Below, one piece after another: positions 26,717 to 34,682 of a stretch of DNA of 64,000 nt. Below the pieces are notes generated by a model that was not told the DNA's origin, did no database searches, and was given only the letters and a program-made list of their open reading frames with translations. Origin of the DNA: G963677485 sp942492855 (GTDB lineage: Bacteria; Armatimonadota; HRBIN16); the NCBI GenBank assembly GCA_942492855.1, contig OW818647.1:2604001-2668000 (forward strand), read 5' to 3'. The position numbers and the translations under genes were made by a program. Position 1 is the first letter of the stretch. Each line of letters starts with the position of its first letter.

Positions 26717-28162
26717 ATGCCCGAATATGAAGCCATTGTGGGGATGGAGGTTCACGCCGAACTCCTGACCGAGAGCAAAATGTTTTGCCGTTGTGCCAAC
26801 GCGTTTGCCGGTGAGCCCAACAGCCGCTGCTGCCCTGTGTGCATCGGTCTGCCCGGCGCGCTGCCTATGATGAACAAGAAGGCCGTGGAACATGTGGTGC
26901 GCGCCGCTCTGGCCCTCAACTGTGATATTTCGATGATCTCCCACTGGCACCGCAAAAACTATTTTTACCCCGACCTTCCTAAGGGTTACCAGATTTCGCA
27001 ATACGGCCTGACCCCCGTGGGTGTGAACGGGCACCTCGACATTGAGGTGGACGGCGAGACGACGTGCGTGCGCATCAACCGCGTGCATCTGGAAGAGGAT
27101 ACCGGCAAGCTGTTCCACGTGGAGGGCGGCGATGAGTCGGCGGTGGACTACAACCGCTCGGGCGTGCCGCTGATGGAGATCGTGACGGAGTTCCCGCCGG
27201 ACATCCACACCTCCGATCAGGCGAAGGCCTATCTGCAGAAGCTTCGGCAGGTGCTGGTCTGGGTGGGGGCCACCGATGGCCGCATGGAGGAGGGCAGTCT
27301 CCGCTGTGAGCCCAATATCTCGGTACGCGTGGCCGGTGCGGAAAAATACGGCACCAAAACGGAGATCAAGAACCTGAACTCGTTCCGGCACGTGCAGGAT
27401 GGTGTGGAGTTTGAAGTGAAGCGGCACATCGCGCTGCTGGAGGACGGTCAGCGCGTGGTGCAGGCCACCCGCGGCTGGAACCCGGACCGCGGTGAGACCT
27501 TCCCCATGCGCACCAAAGAGAGCGAGCAGGACTACCGCTACTTCCCCGATCCCGATTTGCTGCCTGTGCAGTTCACCGATGAGTGGTTGGAGCAGATCAA
27601 GTCGACGATGCCGGAAATGCCTGAAGTGAAAATGGCGCGCTATATGTCTGAGCTGGAACTCCCCAAAGAGGACGCGGTGCAGTTAACGGCGGAGCGTGTG
27701 CTCTCTGAGTATTTCGATGCGTGTGTTGCTGCTGGCTGCGATGCTAAAGCGGCCGCCAACTGGATCACCGGTGAGCTTTCGCGGCTGATGAACCTGGCAG
27801 GCATCAGCATTGCGGACTTGAAGGTGACGCCGGCGCACCTGGCTGAGCTGCTTGGACTTCTGAAGGCCAAGACGATCACCAGCACCGCCGCTAAGCAGGT
27901 GATGGAGCAGTGCTTCAACACCGGTGATGCGCCGAAGGCGGTGGTGAAAGCTCTGGGGCTGGGAGCCATCAGCGACAGCGGTGAGATTGAGAAGATGGTG
28001 GATGACGCCATCGAGGCGAACCCCGACGTGGTGGAGAAGATCAAGAGCGGGAAAATCCCGCCGGTGAAGTTCCTGGTCGGCCAGGTGATGAAAGCCGCCC
28101 GCGGGCGTGCGAACGCCGCTGACGTGGAGACGATGATCCTACAAAAACTGGGCGTTGGATAG
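26717..28162 (+). CDS. gatB: Aspartyl/glutamyl-tRNA(Asn/Gln) amidotransferase subunit B
   Basis: GatB is the kinase-like subunit of the GatCAB complex, which turns Glu-tRNA(Gln) or Asp-tRNA(Asn) into the amidated form. The start at 26717 has GGAGG upstream and gives the family opening YEAIVGMEVHAELLT. The zinc-binding Cys set is seen in FCRCANAF and CCPVCIGLPGALP. Further hallmarks are YFYPDLPKGYQISQ, RIHLEED-like VHLEEDTGK, DYNRSGVPLMEIV, and the C-terminal YqeY-like tRNA-binding tail (GQVMKAARGRAN). The length of 481 residues is normal. gatA and gatC are not adjacent. Confidence 0.97.
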   Translation: MPEYEAIVGMEVHAELLTESKMFCRCANAFAGEPNSRCCPVCIGLPGALPMMNKKAVEHVVRAALALNCDISMISHWHRKNYFYPDLPKGYQISQYGLTPVGVNGHLDIEVDGETTCVRINRVHLEEDTGKLFHVEGGDESAVDYNRSGVPLMEIVTEFPPDIHTSDQAKAYLQKLRQVLVWVGATDGRMEEGSLRCEPNISVRVAGAEKYGTKTEIKNLNSFRHVQDGVEFEVKRHIALLEDGQRVVQATRGWNPDRGETFPMRTKESEQDYRYFPDPDLLPVQFTDEWLEQIKSTMPEMPEVKMARYMSELELPKEDAVQLTAERVLSEYFDACVAAGCDAKAAANWITGELSRLMNLAGISIADLKVTPAHLAELLGLLKAKTITSTAAKQVMEQCFNTGDAPKAVVKALGLGAISDSGEIEKMVDDAIEANPDVVEKIKSGKIPPVKFLVGQVMKAARGRANAADVETMILQKLGVG

Positions 28163-28193
28163 GCGTCGAGTTCCACAGAACGGTTCAAGACGA

Positions 28194-29081
28194 ATGGCCC
28201 GAAGCTCCGGCTTGGGGCCATCGTCATCACGCAGATCAGTTCAAGACCGTGCCAGGCGAAGGTTCATCAAGCGGGCGATATTCGGTGCGGTTGGAATCTG
28301 GTGTGGATACGAGGCGTTCACCGCTCAGCAGATCGATGTCAATACCTTCAACGTAGTGCTACCGCATCTACCCGCCAGCCTCGACGGCTTCCGCGTAGTG
28401 CAGCTCAGTGACCTGCACCGGCGGGGTGCGGCGTCCGATAGACAGATCGCCACTGCACTCAAGATGGCGGAGGAACTGAAGCCTGACATTTTGGTTTTGA
28501 CCGGCGACTTTGTGGCATCCAAGCCCGAAAATGTGCAACCGGCCGCGAAGCTATTGGCCACCGCCAAAGCAAAGTACGGGGTGTATGCCGTCCTGGGCAA
28601 CCACGATAACTGGATCAATGGCCCCGTCGTGGCGAGGGCCTTGCGTTCTGAGGGCATCACTGTGCTGGTCAACCGTGGCACACGTCCGGTGGAAGGTCTG
28701 TTTCTAGCGGGCACCGATGACTGGTGGACTGGTCACCCCGATGTCCCTCGCGCATTCCTGAAGAAGCGACCTGACGAGGCTGGTATCCTGCTGGCACACA
28801 GCCCCAAGAGCAGCGAATCGGTGCTTGAAAGGCCTGTGCTGGTGGTATCGGGGCACACCCATGGCGGGCAGGTTTGCATTCCGTTCATCCCCCGCAACTG
28901 GCTGCCTGGCCTTCTGGGCTCACACTACATCGCGGGATGGTATCGCAACGGCCGCAACATGGTGTATGTCAACCGGGGTATCGGCACCACAGGCCCGCCG
29001 GTGCGGTTCTACTGTCGGCCTGAGATCACCGTGTATGTGTTGCGCCATGAGGCAGGCGCGTCCGAAGTGAAGGTCTGGTAG
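28194..29081 (+). CDS. Metallophosphoesterase with Tat-like signal (YaeI/YkuE type)
   Basis: The calcineurin-like motifs are complete: QLSDLH, LTGDFV, LGNHDNW, LLAHSPK and SGHTHGGQ, which bind two metal ions. The N-terminus carries ARRRFIKR before a hydrophobic stretch (AIFGAVGIWCGYEA), a twin-arginine motif like that of E. coli YaeI, so export or membrane attachment via Tat is likely. I start at the ATG at 28194; a TTG at 28155 overlapping the gatB stop would add 13 residues. Relatives hydrolyse phosphodiesters, some acting on UDP-2,3-diacylglucosamine. It probably shares the gatB transcript. Confidence 0.88.
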   Translation: MARSSGLGPSSSRRSVQDRARRRFIKRAIFGAVGIWCGYEAFTAQQIDVNTFNVVLPHLPASLDGFRVVQLSDLHRRGAASDRQIATALKMAEELKPDILVLTGDFVASKPENVQPAAKLLATAKAKYGVYAVLGNHDNWINGPVVARALRSEGITVLVNRGTRPVEGLFLAGTDDWWTGHPDVPRAFLKKRPDEAGILLAHSPKSSESVLERPVLVVSGHTHGGQVCIPFIPRNWLPGLLGSHYIAGWYRNGRNMVYVNRGIGTTGPPVRFYCRPEITVYVLRHEAGASEVKVW

Positions 29082-29110
29082 GGGCACCGCGTGCGGTGGC
29101 GAGTGCCGCC

Positions 29111-29158
29111 GTAGGGGCGACCGGCGGTCGCCCCAGGGCGTGGAAACCACGCCCCTAC
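29111..29158. repeat. Dispersed GTAGGGGCG palindrome, copy 3
   Basis: GTAGGGGCG (29111-29119) and CGCCCCTAC (29150-29158) bound a short unit with the inner palindrome GGCGACCGGCGGTCGCCC. Confidence 0.7.
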
Positions 29159-29228
29159 ACGTCGTTCATACCAATCGTGATCGGTCATATCCGTCCCATC
29201 CGCCGGATTCCCGGATTGTCTGAACCAC

Positions 29229-29302
29229 GGATTACGCGGATTACGCGGATGGGTTCGGATGGGAATATCCGGAGTCTCACGCGAAGACGCGAAGACGCGA
29301 AG
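29229..29302. repeat. Short tandem repeats GGATTACGC and ACGCGAAG
   Basis: GGATTACGC occurs twice head to tail (29229-29246) and ACGCGAAG three times (29279-29302). A degenerate relative, ACGCAAAGGTGCAAAGACGC, lies near 49780. These resemble simple intergenic repeats common in many bacterial genomes. Confidence 0.7.
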
Positions 29303-29329
29303 GGGTAGCGTGCTGTGCTATGAATCGTT

Positions 29330-29446
29330 GTAGGGGCGGTTCGCGAACCGCCCTTCTGGCCGGCGCCACGAAGAGACCGGCCCGGAAAGGGAAAACCGGA
29401 CCGGTCGGGGAGGGTGAAGGGCAACCACGGGGGGATTGCCCCTACA
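29330..29446. repeat. Dispersed GTAGGGGCG palindrome, copy 4
   Basis: The left end holds a perfect 20-bp palindrome (29334-29353, GGGCGGTTCG then CGAACCGCCC); the right end is GGGGATTGCCCCTAC. It lies 16 bases from the stop of the minus-strand TIM-barrel gene. Confidence 0.65.
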
Positions 29447-29461
29447 TCGCCACGCGCAGGG

Positions 29462-30322
29462 TTACCGCTCTAAAATGGCGTCCATGGCGCGGGAGGTGTT
29501 GTCTATCAGCACCTGCGGGTAACGCGTATAGCCGTATCCCGGCATCATCTCCGCGGTCAGATACCCGTCATAGCCCGCCCCCTCAAACGCCTTGAGCACC
29601 GCCGGCCAGTTGACATCGCCCGCCAGCAGATCCACAAAGCCTTCGCCTGTGCCCACTCCGCGGCGGAAGTCTTTCAGATGCACCCTTTTGATGCGCGTGC
29701 CAAGGGTTTGAATCCAGTGTTCCGGGTAGCCGTAGGCCATGCAGTTGCCCACATCAAAATAGGCGCCTACATAATCCGACTGGAACTGGTCAATAAACTG
29801 GCAGTATTCGGCAGGACCGGTCAGGAACTTGTTCCACACGTTCTCCAGCCCGATGGCCACCTTGGCGGCCTCTGCGTGGCCTTGCAGGGCCGATATGGCC
29901 TCTGTGGCGCGTGACCACACGGTGTCGAAGTTACTCACCTCGGCGTTCGGGTCGAAAAACACATCCACAGCCCCGGGGATCACCAGCACCGCACCGGCAT
30001 CCAACCAGGCGGCCACGTCGATCAGCTTTTTGCAGATATCGATGGCCTCTTGGCGCACTACCAGGCTGTTCGCGGTCAGCGACTTGCCCCAAAGCAGACC
30101 TGTGGCCACAGAGCTGATCTCGATGCCGCAGTCGGCGGCTTTCTTCACGATCGTGCGGGCTTGAGCCTCGGTGGTCGTCAGGCTGACATCGCCTGTGTCG
30201 GCCAGGCAGAGCTCGATTGACTCAAATCCGGCGGTTTTTGCCTCGGACATGGCCTCAACGACCGGTTTGGAGCCTTCCAGCCCGCCCGGGAACGACCAAT
30301 AACTGATTCCTTTGGTAAACAT
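29462..30322 (-). CDS. Sugar phosphate isomerase/epimerase-like TIM barrel
   Basis: The 286-residue product is a xylose-isomerase-like barrel with FESIELCLADTG, VAIGLENVWNKFL, GAYFDVGNCMAYG, RVHLKDFRRG and YLTAEMMPGYGY at the strand ends; Glu, Asp, His and Glu in these should bind metal. AAGGAG precedes the ATG. It lies 33 bases downstream of a Gfo/Idh/MocA oxidoreductase on the same strand, repeating the pairing seen at 4260-7098. The two probably act on one sugar or cyclitol. The divergent ROK regulator at 31635 is the likely controller. Confidence 0.88.
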   Translation of the reverse strand: MFTKGISYWSFPGGLEGSKPVVEAMSEAKTAGFESIELCLADTGDVSLTTTEAQARTIVKKAADCGIEISSVATGLLWGKSLTANSLVVRQEAIDICKKLIDVAAWLDAGAVLVIPGAVDVFFDPNAEVSNFDTVWSRATEAISALQGHAEAAKVAIGLENVWNKFLTGPAEYCQFIDQFQSDYVGAYFDVGNCMAYGYPEHWIQTLGTRIKRVHLKDFRRGVGTGEGFVDLLAGDVNWPAVLKAFEGAGYDGYLTAEMMPGYGYTRYPQVLIDNTSRAMDAILER

Positions 30323-30355
30323 TATGTATCTCCTTTTGGGTAGTTCATTCTATGG

Positions 30356-31381
30356 CTAGAGTTCAACGTCCTGGCCAGATTCGGCTGACTGACGGACTGC
30401 CACGCATACTCGTACGGCTTCCCGTGCATCTTCTGGCGTGACCACCGTGGGCTTGCACCCTGAGGCCAGACAACTCAGAAAATACTGTATTTCATTGAAA
30501 TATCCGCCGAGTGACGAAAGGTTGCCCGACGTCTCCGTTGAGGCACCGATCTGTGGTTCGGGAAGCTCAGGAGCATAAGGTACACCTTCGTTTGGGTACA
30601 CCATCAGAGTCTGCAACGCTCCGCTGTCCAGCTTGATGCTGGCCTTCTCGCAGGCGACGATCAAGCCCATTCCGAATGGGAAACTGCTAGACATCATTAG
30701 TGAGCCTTCTGCATCGCTCTTAGCACCGCCTGGGTAGCCGCTGCCAATGGCCATCACTGCATCCCAACCACCGCCAGTACCTTGAGTTCCTTGTGCCTGC
30801 ATCTTCGTTGGTGCGCCAATGAGGTAGTTGATGTAGTCCTGGTCATGCACGTGCAGATCCATAACAGCACCTCCGCTCTTGGCAGGATCGTTGAGCCAGT
30901 TTTGCCAGCACCATGAGGCAGGGGGACTCAAACGACGGGCACTCACCTGCAGCACAGCACCGAACTGCATGGAGTCCACGAGCTGTTTTACCACTTGGTA
31001 TTCCGGCCAGAAGCGGATGACATGGGCTACCATCAGCGAAACGCCAGTGGCATTAGCCTCGTCGATCATTTTGTCACATTCAGCTACGCTCAGTGCCATC
31101 GGCTTCTCACAGAGGATATGCCGTGCTGATCGTGCCGCGGCTATAACGTGCTCTGCATGAAGATAGGTTGGTGTGCAGATGTCGACCATGTCGATATCTG
31201 CCTGCGCGAGCATCTCTTCTACGGTAGCGTAAACCTCACAGCCATATTTGGCCTTAGCCTCATCACGCTTGTCCTGTTCCACATCGGCGACAGCTGTGAT
31301 TTGCGATTTTCCAGTCGCCACGTGACACTGCGCATGCATGTGCCCCATGAATCCGTATCCCACCAAACCTACTTTGATCAT
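30356..31381 (-). CDS. Gfo/Idh/MocA-family oxidoreductase
   Basis: The start at 31379-31381 has GGAG 8 bases upstream and opens straight into the Rossmann loop (IKVGLVGYGFMGHMHAQ); the longer open frame to 31435 adds residues with no family match. The ILCEKPMALS motif near residue 95 and VHDQDYINYLIG are typical. The 341-residue size is normal. It heads a two-gene minus-strand operon with the TIM barrel at 29462. Its upstream region, shared with the ROK regulator, contains palindromes at 31442-31480 and 31503-31521. The substrate is unknown, but inositol- or keto-sugar-type reactions are usual. Confidence 0.9.
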   Translation of the reverse strand: MIKVGLVGYGFMGHMHAQCHVATGKSQITAVADVEQDKRDEAKAKYGCEVYATVEEMLAQADIDMVDICTPTYLHAEHVIAAARSARHILCEKPMALSVAECDKMIDEANATGVSLMVAHVIRFWPEYQVVKQLVDSMQFGAVLQVSARRLSPPASWCWQNWLNDPAKSGGAVMDLHVHDQDYINYLIGAPTKMQAQGTQGTGGGWDAVMAIGSGYPGGAKSDAEGSLMMSSSFPFGMGLIVACEKASIKLDSGALQTLMVYPNEGVPYAPELPEPQIGASTETSGNLSSLGGYFNEIQYFLSCLASGCKPTVVTPEDAREAVRVCVAVRQSAESGQDVEL

Positions 31382-31441
31382 AGTACTCACTCCTGTTTTA
31401 GCTAGATGAGCTCGCAAATTCGCCTGTCTGCTCATTCTATG

Positions 31442-31480
31442 ATTAGTTTGACATACTCATCCGGATAAGTCAATACTAAT
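31442..31480. promoter_or_regulatory. Inverted ATTAGT-TTGAC repeat in the divergent gap
   Basis: ATTAGTTTGAC (31442-31452) faces GTCAATACTAAT (31469-31480) with one extra base. It lies between the oxidoreductase and the ROK gene and could be a regulator site or overlap a promoter (TTGACA at 31448). Confidence 0.35.
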
Positions 31481-31502
31481 TTCACGATGAAAGTTAAATA
31501 AT

Positions 31503-31521
31503 CATGTGGGTATTACCCATG
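31503..31521. promoter_or_regulatory. Palindromic operator candidate for the ROK regulator
   Basis: CATGTGGGTATTACCCATG is a near-perfect palindrome (GGGTA-T-TACCC core with CATG ends) about midway between the divergent start codons. Confidence 0.5.
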
Positions 31522-31554
31522 AAATATTCTAATTAGTATGATAATACAGCCTCA

Positions 31555-31563
31555 TGGTATACT
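31555..31563 (+). promoter_or_regulatory. Extended -10 element for the ROK gene
   Basis: TGGTATACT gives TG-N-TATACT, 72 bases before the ROK ATG. Confidence 0.4.
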
Positions 31564-31634
31564 ATATTCAGGAATTAGTAGCATATATATGTGCGAACTG
31601 AAAATATCAGCGAACCTCGATATAAAGGACACAG

Positions 31635-32867
31635 ATGAAGCCATCAAGAGGGGTCGATGCATCGGATATACGTAAGGCAAATCGCAGGGCTGTAGTACAA
31701 GCGCTCCGTGAACACCCTCGGGTTGGCCGGAAGCAGGTTGCCGATATGACTCAGCTCTCCATGCCAACCATTAGCCGGGTAGTAGGAGAGCTGATCGAGC
31801 AGTCCATTGTTGCTGAAGTGGGTTATATCACAGTGGCGAATGCAAAACGCCGAACCGCATTACTGGACATAAACCCTGGTGTAGGTTGGATAATTGCCAT
31901 GGAAGTGGGAGGTTCCCACATACGTGCGGCCGCGATGGACATGAGCGGAGAGTTGTATGACTCAATGGATTACCCCTTGGAGAATGTGCAGGGAGAGGCT
32001 ACTGTAACGCCTGCGATCCATTTGGTGCTAACTGAGTTGTTGGGCAAAAACTACGCTGACCGTGGGATGCCGATGGCTGTCGGAGTAAGTTGCGCCGGTG
32101 TCGTGGATCCTGAAATGGGTGTAGTCACACTGAGCTTCAACCTGCATCTTCAAAATTACCCTGTCGCCCGGGTGGTCAAGCAGGTGGTCAATGTTCCGGT
32201 TGTGGTTGCGAACAACATCGTGGCTCCGGCGTTCGCTGAATCCAGATTGGGATATGGTCGCGAATGTGCTGATTTCGCTTATATCTCGGTGGGCGCTGGT
32301 ATCGGAGCCAGATGCGTATTTCACGGTCAGGTGCAGCACCTGCCCAATCGCGCCGAGTTTGGGTTAATGGTGGTAGCTCCTGAGGGAGATCCAGAACGGT
32401 TCGGTGGTCGCGGTTATCTTGAATCTCTGGCTTCAGGACGAGGCATTGCAGTAGCCGCCCGACATGAGCTCGAAAAGGGCTCGGTTTCGATGATGAATTC
32501 AATGCTGCCCCATGGGAGGGCATTTGTCACGGCTAAGACTGTCGATGATGCTGCTATTCAAGGTGACGATGTCGCCGTTCGAGTGATGTCTCGGGCTGCC
32601 GAGTATCTTGGCATTGGCATCGTTAATCTTGCCCATACGCAGGGAATAACCCGGTTTGTGATGAATGGTGGAGTGGCTCGATCAGGTGCCTACTATTGGC
32701 GTTCTCTCCAAGATGCCATTGAGAGGCATTCCTACTGGCCTGGAGTCATCGAGATTCAACGCAGTCAGCTAACGGATAACGCGCCGGTTCTCGGAGCCGG
32801 GTTATACGCGCTAGATGAGGCGTTCAGGGTACTCACCGATACAGGCGAAGGTTCTACATCGACATAA
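31635..32867 (+). CDS. ROK-family transcriptional regulator
   Basis: The 410-residue product has an N-terminal winged helix (residues ~14-62, with RKQVADMTQLSMPTISRVV as the recognition region) and an actin-like ROK domain as in NagC and Mlc. The first phosphate-loop strand is WIIAMEVGGSHIRAA and a second is VGVSCAGVVDPEMG. The usual ROK zinc motif (CxCGxxGCxE) is replaced by PEGDPERFGGRGYLES, so the cysteines are absent. It is divergent from the oxidoreductase/TIM barrel operon and probably senses a sugar related to that pathway. The DUF4091 gene downstream may also be under its control. Confidence 0.88.
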   Translation: MKPSRGVDASDIRKANRRAVVQALREHPRVGRKQVADMTQLSMPTISRVVGELIEQSIVAEVGYITVANAKRRTALLDINPGVGWIIAMEVGGSHIRAAAMDMSGELYDSMDYPLENVQGEATVTPAIHLVLTELLGKNYADRGMPMAVGVSCAGVVDPEMGVVTLSFNLHLQNYPVARVVKQVVNVPVVVANNIVAPAFAESRLGYGRECADFAYISVGAGIGARCVFHGQVQHLPNRAEFGLMVVAPEGDPERFGGRGYLESLASGRGIAVAARHELEKGSVSMMNSMLPHGRAFVTAKTVDDAAIQGDDVAVRVMSRAAEYLGIGIVNLAHTQGITRFVMNGGVARSGAYYWRSLQDAIERHSYWPGVIEIQRSQLTDNAPVLGAGLYALDEAFRVLTDTGEGSTST

Positions 32868-32910
32868 AAATGGCAGACGACAGCTCCGAAAAAAACAGGG
32901 GGATCATAAG

Positions 32911-34515
32911 ATGCAATCTGTAAGGTACTGGCTTCAAAGTTCGATCAAGCGGGTCTATCCGGGCAGCAAACCGAAAAAGAGTTCCGAGATGAGCTTCATC
33001 ACCGCGCGAAATGAACAGATTTCATTTCAGGCTTGTGTGCGAAATACCGGCGATCATCCGTTAAAAATATCTCTTGAGATACAAGATGCGGACGGCCTCG
33101 GCGTGCTTGTCCGCAGGGTGGGCTACGTTCCTTTGCCGCACTTCACGCCGGACGTGCCCAGCAAACATATTGAAGGTCTGAAGCATCTACCGGGGCTGGT
33201 GCCGGACCCGCTCTTCCCGGGCTCTGAGCTGCTCGTGGGTTCGCATGAGACTCAGGCGTTCTGGGTCACCGTGTCGATCCCCGCGGAGATCGAACCTGGC
33301 ACCCGCAAATTGAACGTTCAGTTCGTCACGGACGGCGCGGTCTGCTCTCAGCTCGCAGTGGCCGTCGACACCCGGCCTCTGGTGGTCAAATCCACTAAAT
33401 TCCCTGTGATCCAGTGGTTCTACGCCGATTCGCTATGTGACTGGTATGGGCTGGAGCCGTATGAAGATCGGTTCTGGCCGATCCTGGAGGCCTATGTACG
33501 TGATCTGGTGCAGCACGGCTGCAGCAGTCTGTATGTACCGATCATCACGCCGCCCACCGATGGCATCAAACGGCCCCACCAGCTTCTGAAGGTGACGGAG
33601 CCGTCCGCGGGGCAGTATGAGTTCGACTTTACCGACGTGGAAAAGTGGGTGGACATCGGCTTAAGCCAGGGCTCGCAATACTTCGAGTGGACGCACTGGT
33701 TCTGGCAGTGGGGTGTGAAGTGGGCGTTGAGGGTCTACCGCTCAAACGCCGACCGTGAATCGCTGCTCTGGCCGCACGAGACATCGGCCACATCGGACAC
33801 GTATCGCAACTTCCTGTCGCAGCTCTTTCCTGTGCTCAAGCAGTTCCTTGACCGAAAGGGGATCACAGACCGCTCATTCTTCCATGTGTCCGACGAGCCA
33901 CATGGTAAGGAGCACATGGGCAACTACAAGGCTGCCCGGCAGATGCTGCTTGAGCTGGCCCCCTGGATGAAGGTGATGGATGCCCTCAGCGAAGTGGAGT
34001 ATGGCAAGCAGAAGATCACCGATATGCCCGTGCCGTCTATCGGCGTGGCGCATGAATATGCCGAGGCTGGCATCCCTTCCTGGGTTTACTACTGCTGCGG
34101 CCCCCGCGGCAAGTATCTCAACCGCTTTATGGACACGCCACTGACCAAAATACGCATGCATGGCTGGCTGTTCCGAAAGCTGGGGGCACTGGGCTTCCTG
34201 CACTGGGGCTACAACTATTGGTATGCGGCCGGCTCTCAGAAGCTGCTGGACCCCTTTGTGGATGCCTCCGCCAACAACTGGCCGGGTTGGTCGTATGGTG
34301 ACCCATTTGTGGTCTACCCTGGCGAGGCTGGCCCGATCGATTCGATCCGATGGGAAGTGTTTGGCGAGTCACTGCGGGATTACGCGTTGCTTGAGACGGC
34401 GGGTGTGCTACCCGATGACGCCATGTTTGATGAGATCAAGGGCTATGCCGAGTTCCCGTTCAACGAAAAATGGATTGCGAAGGCCAGGCGGAAACTCATA
34501 GAGAGATCAAAATAA
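32911..34515 (+). CDS. DUF4091 glycoside-hydrolase-like protein
   Basis: The start at 32911 follows AGGGGGA. The 534-residue protein has an N-terminal beta domain (to ~170; FITARNEQISFQACVRN is typical for these proteins) and then a TIM-barrel-like region with a C-terminal DUF4091 block. Key stretches are FPVIQWFYADSLCDWYG, FFHVSDEPHG (an Asp-Glu pair at a likely catalytic strand end), LGFLHWGYNYW and SIRWEVFGESLRDYALL. There is no signal peptide. DUF4091 proteins are often found with glycosidases, and several are thought to be glycoside hydrolases. It lies just after the ROK gene and is followed by a terminator-like hairpin. Confidence 0.8.
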   Translation: MQSVRYWLQSSIKRVYPGSKPKKSSEMSFITARNEQISFQACVRNTGDHPLKISLEIQDADGLGVLVRRVGYVPLPHFTPDVPSKHIEGLKHLPGLVPDPLFPGSELLVGSHETQAFWVTVSIPAEIEPGTRKLNVQFVTDGAVCSQLAVAVDTRPLVVKSTKFPVIQWFYADSLCDWYGLEPYEDRFWPILEAYVRDLVQHGCSSLYVPIITPPTDGIKRPHQLLKVTEPSAGQYEFDFTDVEKWVDIGLSQGSQYFEWTHWFWQWGVKWALRVYRSNADRESLLWPHETSATSDTYRNFLSQLFPVLKQFLDRKGITDRSFFHVSDEPHGKEHMGNYKAARQMLLELAPWMKVMDALSEVEYGKQKITDMPVPSIGVAHEYAEAGIPSWVYYCCGPRGKYLNRFMDTPLTKIRMHGWLFRKLGALGFLHWGYNYWYAAGSQKLLDPFVDASANNWPGWSYGDPFVVYPGEAGPIDSIRWEVFGESLRDYALLETAGVLPDDAMFDEIKGYAEFPFNEKWIAKARRKLIERSK

Positions 34516-34542
34516 CCTTCCTATTCTCTGAAATCACCACAA

Positions 34543-34578
34543 ACCCTCACTGCGCACAACCTTCACAGTGGGGGTTTT
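34543..34578 (+). terminator. Terminator of the DUF4091 gene
   Basis: ACCCTCACTG (34543-34552) pairs, with one mismatch, with CAGTGGGGGT ending near 34575, followed by TTTTCTGCG. It begins 28 bases after the stop. Confidence 0.65.
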
Positions 34579-34626
34579 CTGCGTCGGGATGTACTCACTG
34601 AAACACTCGCACAGGCTATAGTATTT

Positions 34627-34635
34627 TGCTATAAT
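34627..34635 (+). promoter_or_regulatory. Extended -10 promoter of arsM
   Basis: TGCTATAAT is a perfect TG-N-TATAAT extended -10, 48 bases before the arsM ATG. There is no good -35 at the usual distance. Confidence 0.55.
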
Positions 34636-34682
34636 ACCAAATAGTAGGGACTGATTCTTACTAACTAAGGCAGGTGGATATC

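Larger units (their letters stand above)
29082..29461. other. Gene-free gap of repeats between convergent genes
   Basis: This 380-base gap between two convergent genes is made up of short repeats: two GTAGGGGCG palindromes (29111-29158 and 29330-29446) and tandem motifs (29229-29302). Nothing coding is supported. Confidence 0.7.

Noticed and set aside
29279..29302. Possible CRISPR-like repeats
   Set aside because: The 8-base units are directly tandem without spacers and no cas gene is in the window.
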